Shown: in pieces, positions 42,943 through 52,385 of the stretch
Position numbering within the stretch: position 1 is the stretch's first letter
Layout of the letters: each line of letters starts with the position of its first letter
Assembly (NCBI GenBank): GCA_002077045.2
Contig: KZ111194.1
Span: forward strand, 55,960-119,959
DNA: 64,000 bases
Direction of reading: 5' to 3'
Origin: Rachicladosporium sp. CCFEE 5018
Taxonomy: Eukaryota > Ascomycota > Dothideomycetes > Cladosporiales > Cladosporiaceae
The notes under the pieces: model-generated
What the model was told of the DNA's origin: nothing
The model's input: only the letters and a program-made list of their open reading frames with translations
Database searches by the model: none
Made by a program: the position numbers and the translations under genes

Positions 42943-43569
42943 TCATACCATCTCTACCCCGCTCGCTCCCCTCCCAACCTCAGTCACCACGCTCACCACG
43001 CCTCTCTTCCCAAGCCTCCCCACAACCCCAGCTTTCAACCCCATCTTCTTCTCGATCTCCGCTCCACTCTTCCCTTGCCCATCTCTCATGACGAGTATCT
43101 GTCTAATCGTGTAGGCATCCAGAAACTGTCTCCCCGCCTTCCCTCTTCCGGCTTCTAGGAACTCCCGATCTGCTTCTGCTTGCAACCGTGCGCGTGCTTC
43201 CAGCACCAAAAGCGCGGGGTTCGTGGCGCGAGGGGGCTGAGAGGTCGAAGGAGCGGAAGACGAAGAGGGGAATTGCGGGTTGAAGGTCGAGGATTCGGAG
43301 AGTGTTGGGTTCGGCTGCACGGCGCCTAGGGAACGGAGCTGGCGGGCGAAGGAGGGATCGGAGGTTTCGAGATTTTGCGTTGGTGGGGTGGAGAAGTGGG
43401 GGTCTGAGGCGTCGCTGATGATGGCTGGGGAGCGGGATGTGCTTGCGGAGGGGGGAGGACGGGCGGTGGGACCGGAGGATGGAGGGGGTGTGTTTGGGGC
43501 GCGCTTGGGGTATTGGCGGGCTGCTGTGCCGGCTGCTGCGCGGGAGGCTTTGGAAGTAGCGGAGCCCAT
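42943..43569 (-). CDS. small protein with N-myristoylation motif and C-terminal HTH-like segment (right copy)
   Basis: 208 aa, ATG 43567-43569, chosen because it gives MGSATSK as in the left copy; the frame is open 65 codons further upstream, but that part is not comparable with the left. Same design as the left gene at 30072-30695 (see there). Differences are few, for example one extra Ala after MGSATSKASRAA and a Glu for Gln at the end of DREFL. It is convergent with TyrRS and divergent from GH92, as in the left arm. Confidence 0.75.
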   Translation of the reverse strand: MGSATSKASRAAAGTAARQYPKRAPNTPPPSSGPTARPPPSASTSRSPAIISDASDPHFSTPPTQNLETSDPSFARQLRSLGAVQPNPTLSESSTFNPQFPSSSSAPSTSQPPRATNPALLVLEARARLQAEADREFLEAGRGKAGRQFLDAYTIRQILVMRDGQGKSGAEIEKKMGLKAGVVGRLGKRGVVSVVTEVGRGASGVEMV

Positions 43570-44096
43570 GAACTTGTCGAGAGATGGGTGTAGATGCTCC
43601 TGGATCAATGAACATAAACGCGCGACTCGCGCTTCGACGACCTCGAGTCTCAATGGCGATTTTCTGGCGATGAAGTCATCGTCTGTGCTCAAGCTCGACG
43701 GGCATCGCCTCCGAAGACAACATCGTTCCTTGCCCACGCAACTCACAACATGTCTCAATACCATCGACCATCGAGCAAGATGCCGGCGCTGTTGGGATGA
43801 TACTTTCGCACGGCTGGAGGACCGTTATCGACTGGCGTAATTTGCAAGCTCGCTGGGGTGAGCTGGCTGTCGGACGCCGTTGCGTGAACCAGGTCGAGCC
43901 AGTCCTCCCCTCAGCAGATCGACGCCCACGTGTTGCGCTTTTCGGCTCTGAAAAGGCTTGTCTTCTGTTCCTGATGTGCAATGAGCGCATTGGAGCGCAT
44001 GTTGAGAGGACCGGGTAGGAAAGTGGTCTTCATGTCTTCCCTTCCAGATCTCTTCTGTTTTCCTACTCCAGTCAAACCTCCAAAGTGTCAGTTGCG
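43570..44096. other. intergenic, divergent promoter region (right)
   Basis: Matches the left arm up to about 44020, then loses similarity over the GH92 proximal promoter. No coding feature. Confidence 0.4.
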
Positions 44097-46493
44097 ATGA
44101 CAGCCAGCAGATTCTCCTTGTGCAGGCTACTTCTCACAGTGATCACATTCGCAGCCGTAGCAACCGCGCAGGATAGCACCAATGGCATGACTCTAGATTA
44201 CTCGAGATACATTAACAACTTCCTCGGTACCACCAATGGCGGCAATATGTTTCCGGGCGTCGTCCCGGCGCCGTTCAGCATGGTCAAGCTGGGTCCCGAT
44301 GTCGTCAACAAGACTACGGACGCCTACAGTGGCTACTTGCCGGAAGGTCAGATCTTCGGGTTCTCGATGATGCACGAGAGTGGTACTGGAGGAGCGCCAA
44401 AGTACGGTGTCGTCAGTCAGATGCCAGCTGTGGGAGGTGTGCCAAATCCTCTCCTCGATCTTGGAAGAAACCGAACGACACCTGATGTTGCTACCGTGGG
44501 CTACTATCGAAGCGAGCTGGATAGCAATGTCACTGTCGAGCTGGCTGGGACCGAGCGTGCTGGGTTCTACCAGTACACCTTTCCTGCTGCTGGGGAGAAG
44601 TCGATCGTAGTGGACGTGTCGCATGTCTTAAATTCATTCCGCGGCTTCGGCTGGGGTCAGGGATACGCAGGAGGCAGCTTTGCACTGACTGCTGATGGCT
44701 ACACTGGACACGGTATTTACAATAACGGCTGGAACCTCGCGCCAAACTGGACGATTTACTTCTGTGGCCACTTTGATCAACCCTTCGTCGCGAAGACGTT
44801 CACAGGCAATGACACGGGCAACGCAACAAACTTATTCTCATACGGTGCTGCGAATGCCACTGCTGGGCTTTACAGGCAAGGCGGGGTTTTTACGTTCGAC
44901 TCGTCAACAGTGACCTCTCGAGTTGGCATCTCGTTCATCTCGACTACGCAAGCCTGTTCCAATGTCGCTTTTCAGATTCCCGCAAACACCACGCTCAGCT
45001 CTCTCGTCACCCAAGCGCAGTCTCGATGGACCGACGACGTCTTCAGCAAAGTCACTGTCTCGGAGACCAATACCACGGTCCTGACGCAGCTGTACTCATA
45101 CTTGTACGGCATGCACCTTCTGCCTTCCAATCGCACAGGCGAGAATCCTCTGTGGAACTCCACTGAGCCCAGCTACGATGACATCTTCACGTTCTGGGAC
45201 CTTTTCCGCTGCTCAACAGCGCTCGTTCAGGTCCTGCAACTGCAATCCTATGAAGAGCAACTACGCTCTATCATCGACACTTGGCGACACGAAGGCTGGC
45301 TCCCTGATGGGCGATCATCGAACTTCAACGGCAGAACACAGGGCGGAAGTAACGCCGACAATGTCCTCGCAGACGCGTGGGTCAAGGGGGTTAGAGGCTC
45401 GGTCAACTGGACGGACGCCTACGCTGCGATGAAGACAGATGCTGAGGTCGTACCGATCAACAATTTCGACAAAATTGCGAACGACTCCTCGACTAAGGAA
45501 GGCCGTGGCGCGCTGCCAGACTGGAAGCAGTACGGATACATCACGCCTCGCTTCTCACGAGCCGTGTCGAGAGCTGTCGAGTACTCAGCCAATGACTTCG
45601 GATTGCACCAAGTTGCTACCGGGCTTAACCTCACTGATGATGCGGAGAAGTACCTGAATCGCTCTCGCAACTGGCGAAATCATTGGAACCCGCAGCAGGC
45701 CGCTCTGAACTTCACTGGCTTCCTCGTACCGCGTTACGCGAACGGCAGTTTCGAATACCCATACGACCCTCTTTCGTGCGGTGGCTGCTACTGGCCGGGT
45801 CAGTTCTCCTGCAGTTCTCAGATTGGGCACACTCGCCGCTAATGCAATATCGCAGACCCATACTACCAAGACCTAGCCTACACCTACACCCTAAACGCCC
45901 ACTACGACATCTACCACCTCATCGCCCTCTCTGGCGGTACCCTATCCTTCACCTCCCGCCTCGAAACCTTCTTCAAACCCGGCGTCTACACTGCCGGCAA
46001 CGCAGCGTACGGCAACACGATCTTCAATCCCGGCAACGAGCCTGCTTTCACAACACCCTACCTCTTCAACTTTGTCGGTCGCCAGGATCTGAGCGTGAAG
46101 TACTCCCGCCATGCAGCGAAGTCCTTCTACAACGCCGGGCCGGCTGGCATACCCGGTAACTCTGACGCTGGCGCGATGCAGACTTGGATTCTGTGGAATA
46201 TGATCGGCTTGTATCCCATGACGGGGCAGAGTTGGTTCTTCGTGGGCAGTCCGTGGTTTGAGAGGATGAGTGTTGATCTTGGAGGGGACAAGACGCTGGT
46301 GATTACTAGTTGTGGTGGGAATCAGGAGGATGCGATCTATGTGCAAAGTCTAAAGGTTAATGGATGTGAGTGGGCTAAGGCTTGGGTGGAGTGGGAGGAT
46401 GTATTTGCGGATGGCGGAACGCTGGAGTTCGTGTTGGGAGCTGAGCAGACGAGATGGGCGACTGGGGAGTTACCGCCGAGTCCTGCTAGCTAG
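44097..46493 (+). CDS. GH92 exo-alpha-mannosidase, secreted (right copy)
   Basis: 779 aa; ATG 44097 (MTASRFSLCRLLLTVITFAAVA signal peptide; an upstream GTG at 44085 is not used). The intron 45799-45855 (57 nt) is at the same place as in the left copy. From FLGTTNGGNMFPG onward the protein is nearly identical to the left enzyme, with all the family landmarks described there. By contrast the signal peptide and first mature residues (AQDSTNGMTLDYSRYINNFLG against ADVQNVTNGTTLDYPSYINDFLG) share little, and the promoter is unrelated for about 80 bp. A degenerate second GH92 tail lies downstream at 47382-47640. Confidence 0.93.
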
Positions 46494-46798
46494 GTGTGGG
46501 TAGACAGCAGAATCGCGAAAGGGGTGAACGCACTTATTACCGGCGCACAATCCTTACACAGAACGCAACAGGTTCCAGGGTCGGATAATGTCACACGCCA
46601 TGGCTTTGATGAGCGTATCGTAGTAGTGAGAAACATGAAATGCTACACATTAAATTCCAGGTAGTCTCCTAGGATACATAGAGCTAGTTAATATGTGTCC
46701 TCGTTCACTTTTGCACGCTGCTTAGCCTTGACTCACCACCTGGCACATTCCGAGTCCGAGTCTCGCACTTCGACTACACGCAAATCATATTCCCTTCC

Positions 46799-47266
46799 AT
46801 GAGTACTACATTCAACTACGTGATCGCCTACATCACCTGGGCAGCATATCAACGCGCGAGCGGAAATGCGGAAGTTGTTCAGCTCTACTGTGCCTGGTTC
46901 GAAATGCGAGACGTCCAGCTTACCGAACGACTTGGTCGACTGTCGGGTTATCTCGTATCATCGATGCTCTGGATCACGATCGGGGGATACATCACCGGCA
47001 TAACAGAAGGACTCGTTCGAATTTATGAGGTTTCGCATCCTCACTCTGACCATGGCAGCAAGGCAAGCTGGATCACACCGATAGTATTGCTACTGTTGGT
47101 CGGGGTGGCGTTCTGTTGGCGCAGCACGCGTACCTCCCCACCTACTTTCTTAGCCAGGCGGTGCATCTACCTCGCCGAGCTTGCCATGTTATGTATAGGC
47201 TCGCATGCCTTATCTGAAGATCGTGCGAGTGCCTCTAAACTGGGTAAGATCACGGCCGACTGCTGA
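46799..47266 (+). CDS. hypothetical small membrane protein, right arm only
   Basis: 155-codon frame from ATG 46799 (MSTTFNYVIAYITWAAYQRAS). Two or three hydrophobic stretches (LVSSMLWITIGGYITGI, ITPIVLLLLVGVAFCW, IYLAELAMLCIGS) suggest a membrane protein. No family recognised. It lies in the ~1.1-kb block that the left arm lacks, between the intact GH92 gene and the GH92 remnant, so no conserved partner supports it. It could be a chance open frame or a decayed gene; the C terminus (KLGKITADC) may be unspliced. Confidence 0.35.
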   Translation: MSTTFNYVIAYITWAAYQRASGNAEVVQLYCAWFEMRDVQLTERLGRLSGYLVSSMLWITIGGYITGITEGLVRIYEVSHPHSDHGSKASWITPIVLLLLVGVAFCWRSTRTSPPTFLARRCIYLAELAMLCIGSHALSEDRASASKLGKITADC

Positions 47267-47381
47267 GCATATATCAGAACGATCTTCTCCCGAGCAGCGA
47301 CACAGCTCTCCTCTGCACATCATACGAGAGGAGCCCACAATCAACGGACTCTCGAGAACGGCGGAAAATTTCTGTGTCGCA

Positions 47382-47640
47382 GGCGCAATGCAGACTTAGA
47401 TTTCGTAGAATGTGATCGGAATGTATCCTACAACGGGTCAGAGCTAGTTCTTCGAGGATGAATATCAATCTCGCAGGGATTGAGACGCTAGTAATCACTG
47501 AAGTTGGCGGGGATCAGGAGGAGTCGCTATGGGCCAAGGGCAGAGTGGGAGGATGTGTTCCTTACGGGGCGGATGTTGGAGTTTGTGTCGGGGAGGGAGC
47601 AGAGGATGTGGGCATTGCCGCAGTCATGCTAGCTATGAGC
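47382..47640 (+). pseudogene. degenerate GH92 C-terminal remnant
   Basis: Aligns by eye with the last ~115 codons of the intact gene. GGCGCAATGCAGACTTAG matches GAMQTW with TGG turned into TAG; TTTCGTAGAATGTGATCGG matches the LWNMIG stretch, again TGG to TAG; GTCAGAGCTAGTTC matches GQSWF, TGG to TAG. Internal deletions (about 20 bp after GAMQT...FF, more later) and frameshifts follow. Its 3' flank (ATGAGCTGGCCAGGTCAGGAC) equals the sequence right behind the intact left-arm GH92 gene, so this remnant, not the intact right gene, sits at the equivalent position. Confidence 0.8.
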
Positions 47641-48552
47641 TGGCCAGGTCAGGACAACGTGATATACATAGGCGTTATGTTCGAACAAGACTCAGTCGCA
47701 CACAGCACCTCATCAGGTAGCCTTGCCCGTAAGCAACTCATATCGCTTCACCACCTGCGACATGCTATTCTCGATGATCTGCATCCTCCAGGAAGCCTCA
47801 TATGCATCTCGGCTGCGGCGTGGGATGTCTCATGCACAATACTCAGAATGTGGTGAGTTGATTGGTTGCAGTTGAGCATGCGGATGTTGCACCTGATCGG
47901 ACATCCGTGATACGACTCGTGAAGGAAGTCAGCGACTAGGTATGCCTCATCAGCCGCTTGAGGACAGCGTGATGGTGGATGTGCGTCTGAGCGGTGAGAC
48001 GCGGCAGAGGGTCATGGGCGTGGATGGTCGTGACACCACGCCATGGACGGTCTCATCGACCCATCAAAGCAGAGAACTTAGGTGCGCGTATGTAGCAAAG
48101 TTGCTTCATACGAAGTTGATGACAGAAACGTAATGCGTTGATGACCAAAAACTTGTGCTCTATTGTCGTCGTCTGGTCAAAGCGTCGGAATCTGAGATCT
48201 CACCCCAGTCGCCACGCTTCCCGCCCAGACTCTTGGGTTCATGCGGTGGGGCGGAGTCCAACGGACGGACTGTCAGCTAGATCATCTGGGGTCATGTTTC
48301 GTGGTGGCACATGAGCGGTAGACTGCGCACACTTAGCTGCTTTATCACATTTGCTTTCTTACGCTGTTCTGCCATGAGAAGCTCGAGAGCTGATTGCTAC
48401 TGTGGGAGGACGACTAGACGACACGACTGCATTCCGGAGTAATAATCGAACATCTCAGCGGCAGACTTCGACTATGCGTGGCTTCTCGATGCTATAGTGC
48501 TACAATTCGAACGACTACTCCTTGATAGAGCTGGCCTCGATCTACTGTAACT

Positions 48553-51308
48553 ATGTCGACAGTCACAGAATTCGTGAGTGTTACGCTCACGAAGACACTG
48601 GCTGCTTCAGCATCTGCTTCTGCCACGATGAGAGCGGCACCACAGGGCGGCATTCTGGAAGGCAGCAATCCATCGCACTATGATAGCAAAAACCCGATAA
48701 TACTGTTTATAATACAGGTGCGTAGTTTCGATGGCAAAGTTCTGACGACCACTTTACTCATCATGCTTAGGCTGGCATCATCATCCTCTTCTGTCGACTC
48801 CTCCACTACCCTCTCTCGCTCATCCGACAACCTCGCGTCATCGCCGAAGTCATAGGAGGCATCCTTTTGGGTCCATCGGTCATGGGCAGGATTCCTGGCT
48901 TCACCAATGCAATCTTCCCGACGGCTTCGTTACCGAATCTCAATCTGGTGGCAAATCTGGGGCTGGTCCTCTTCTTGTTCTTGGTCGGTCTGGAAGTCGA
49001 TCTGCGATATCTCGTCAGCAACTGGCGGCCGGCTGTCAGTGTTGGTGCGCTGGGTATGGCGTTGCCTTTTGGCCTGGGATGTGCGATTGCATATGGGCTG
49101 TTCAATGAGTTCAAGGACGAGCCGGGTACTGTGCCCATTAGCTTTGGGACGTACATGCTGTTCATTGGTGTGGCTATGGCTATCACGGTAAGCCTTTGCT
49201 TTAGCAGTATACGTCGAGAGACACGCTGACAAGACCAGGCTTTCCCAGTGCTATGTCGTATCTTGACCGAGCTAAAGCTGCTTTCGACGCCAGTAGGCGT
49301 GATAGTGCTCTCTGCAGGGGTCAGTAACGATGTCGTCGGCTGGGTCCTGCTCGCTCTGTGCGTCGCCTTGGTCAATGCCGGAAGTGGACTTACTGCGCTG
49401 TGGGTACTCTTGACGTGTGTCGGCTACGTCTTCTTCCTGGTCTTTGCCGTCCGACCGGCCTTCATCTGGTTCTTGCGACGCAACCACGCTCTCACCGATG
49501 GACCCTCTCAGGGTATCATCGTGTTGACTCTGCTCATCGCGCTGGGCTCTGCATTCTTCACAGGCGTTATCGGCGTGCACCCCATTTTCGGCGCCTTCCT
49601 GGCCGGATTGATCTGCCCGCACGAGGGAGGATTTGCAATCAAGGTCACCGAGAAAATTGAGGATCTAGTGACTGCACTATTCCTCCCGCTTTACTTCGCG
49701 CTGTCGGGTCTATCGACTAATCTTGGATTACTCGACACTGGCATTACCTGGGCCTATGTTATCGGCGTCACAGCTACTGCCTTCGTTGCAAAGTTCACTG
49801 GAGGTTCGCTAGCAGCAAGACTCAACGGCATGGTCTGGCGGGAGTCTTTTACGATTGGCGCACTTATGTCATGTAAGGGACTCGTAGAATTGATCGTGCT
49901 CAATATCGGTCTGTCGGCCAAGATTCTGAGTACTCGGACTTTCACGATCTTCGTTGTGATGGCTCTGATCACCACATTCGCCACGACACCGCTCACGGCA
50001 GCACTCTACCCACCTTGGTATCAACGCAAGCTGGAGGCGTGGAAGCGTGGTGAGATTGACTGGGCTACGGGCAAGCCAATCGATGGCAGCGATAGTGACT
50101 CGGCCAACGTCATCGCGAGACTCGAGTCCACGAAGGTGAAAAGCGTCTTGGTCTACCTGCGACTCGACAATATGCCGACTTTGCTGGCTTTCGTCTCGCT
50201 ACTCGGTGGCAAGCAGGTCGCATCGACGACGAAATTGCATCCCTCCCTTGAAAAGGCAACGCAAGGAGAGAGTGAGAAATCAAAATCGACAGAGATCAAC
50301 CGCAACAAGAAGCCGACTCAGGTCCACGGCGTCCGCTTCGTCGAGCTCGATGAGCGAGGCTCTTCAGTCATGAAGGTCTCGGAAGTGGACGAGTATACCG
50401 CCTTTGACCCAGTACTGAACGCATTTCGCGTGCTTGGGCAGCTGTACAACCTAGCAGTCTCAGGTGAAGTCACAGTCTCACCTATAGCATCCTACTCCGA
50501 CATACTCATACACAAAGCTGCAGACGAAGCATCAGACATGCTGCTTCTTCCTTGGAGCGAGACGGGGAGCATGGTCGAAGCCCAGACTATCTCCAACGAG
50601 AGCGTGCAGAATAAGCTAGCAAGCACGGCATACACGCAATTCGTTGCTCGCACTCTTGATCAAGCAGTAACTACAACCGCAGTCTTCATCAATAAAGGCT
50701 TCAGTGGCACTCTCAAACCTCGGCCGTCGACCCTGAGCCGCTCGATGAGCAACATCAGCATGCGAAGGCACAGTGACTACCCTACTCAGCCGGCTGTAGA
50801 TCGCAGTCACCACATCTACATGCCCTTCTTCGGTGGCGGCGACTCTCGCGCAGCGCTGCGATTAGTCTTGCAGATCGCCGAGAACCCCGAAGTTACGGCT
50901 ACGATCGTGCACTTCACGACATCAGCTCGCGTGTCGGAAAGCGGCAGCGGTAGTGACAACATCACCGAACGCTTCTCGTTGCACGGCAACGCGAAGGAGG
51001 CACAAGACCCGGCGCATGCAGACCACACATACTTCTCCACGGTGCAGAAGAGCCTGGCGCCAGAGCTTGCACAACGGGTCGTCTTTGACTCAATAGCAGG
51101 CAACTCGCCCCTGCTTGCGGCGCTTGGAAGGATCCAGGAGGAAGTTGGGCAGAACCCGAGAAATGGAGGAGATCTTATCGTGCTGGGTAGGGGCAAGACG
51201 GACATGAGTGGCAGCGCTTTTGGCACTGCTTGCTTGGGCGGTGCAGCTGGGAGACTACTAGATGCTGGAGTGAAAGCTAGCTTATTGGTCGTACAGGCTA
51301 GGGAGTAG
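48553..51308 (+). CDS. KHA1: K+/H+ antiporter, Kha1 type (CPA2 family) (right copy)
   Basis: 883 aa; ATG 48553 (MSTVTEFVSVTLTK). Introns 48718-48770 (53 nt) and 49188-49238 (51 nt, against 49 in the left gene). All antiporter landmarks of the left copy are kept. Differences cluster in the cytosolic linker near residues ~500-530 (KATQGESEKSKSTEINRNK against KAPQEESDRAVSTEVNRKK). The membrane domain is almost unchanged. Intact and presumably functional. Confidence 0.92.
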
Positions 51309-52385
51309 GCGAAGCGAGAGAACTGGCATCGGCGTTAGGGCATGGAGTAGCGGATGCATACGTGCTGGTCGGGAGCATTCACAGGCGATTTAGACGGTGA
51401 AAGTACAGTCATGCAACTTGTTCGTGGTAACCCTGCGTGTTTCTTCGTCCTATATCACCTGCTCTCTTCTCGCGCGACAGGGTACTACAAGTCATCTTGT
51501 ACCTCCCGGCTATGCACATAGACGAGCTGTCCACGCCTACAGAGTACCTGTACATGTAGACTGGAAACTCCCAACTACCGCGTGCCGCATGCAGTCACGC
51601 TAGCCAATCCACGAATCCGCTACCACGCGGGCGGATGATCACATGCTGTGCCTGCATGGGACTTCACGCGTCACCCGCCGCGTCCTGACATGTGAAGACT
51701 GGTGCTTCCCATGAAATTCAGTGGTACAGCGCAGCAAGTTTCGAGACGGCGTGTCTCGGCGTGGGCATGGTGGCGTGTGTTTGGATGAACGTTGATGGTG
51801 AAGCTTGCGGTTGAGCTTGACGGCAGATGGCGAGTCGAGACGGTGAGCTGGCGAGACTCGGCTTGCAGAAGAGATGCGTGTCTCTCGGACCACCTCCCCG
51901 GCTGTCCAGTCGCAGACGTGCTTGCAATTGTCTGTGGACGGCAGATGATCGTCTGTGTCTGCGGCCGTAGAAGCAGTTCGTCCGCTTAGGGACTGGTGAA
52001 TCTCTGTCTGCCCCTTCAGCGAGATAGCCGTACCTCGCAACAACCGCGGCACAACACCATTTCCCATGCGAGTGAATCGGAAATAAGCAATTAGGAGGCC
52101 CACTCATGGCGCTGCGGCCGGTACCCCGTCGAGATTACGTGCATGACGATGCACGATTGGCACGCTAATTCTGTTCTTTTTGCAAACAAGCGCGCACCTG
52201 ACTCCGGGTCCTGGCGGCGGTCTGTGACAGCAGGAAAGCGCTAGGCAGACAACGTTGTTGATGATGGCTCGATTGACAGTCAGTATGCAGTCAGTCAATG
52301 TTGTGGGTATCTCTCTTTTGCGTCTTCATGTGTTGGGTCAATCGGTAGGATGAACGCCACGCGACTTTAGTGGCAGCTGAACACT
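51309..52385. other. intergenic (right)
   Basis: Mirror of 22144-23228; see there. The sequence just after the antiporter stop differs from the left. No gene supported. Confidence 0.4.

Larger units (their letters stand above)
46494..48552. other. intergenic (right), with extra block relative to the left arm
   Basis: About 2.06 kb between GH92 and the antiporter. It holds the hypothetical membrane frame and the GH92 remnant listed separately. From about 47640 it again follows the left arm. No transposon ends or target-site duplications were noticed around the extra block. Confidence 0.5.

Noticed and set aside
46494..47640. Transposon insertion as the cause of the extra right-arm block
   Set aside because: No terminal repeats, transposase or target-site duplication seen; a GH92 tail repeat explains part of it better.
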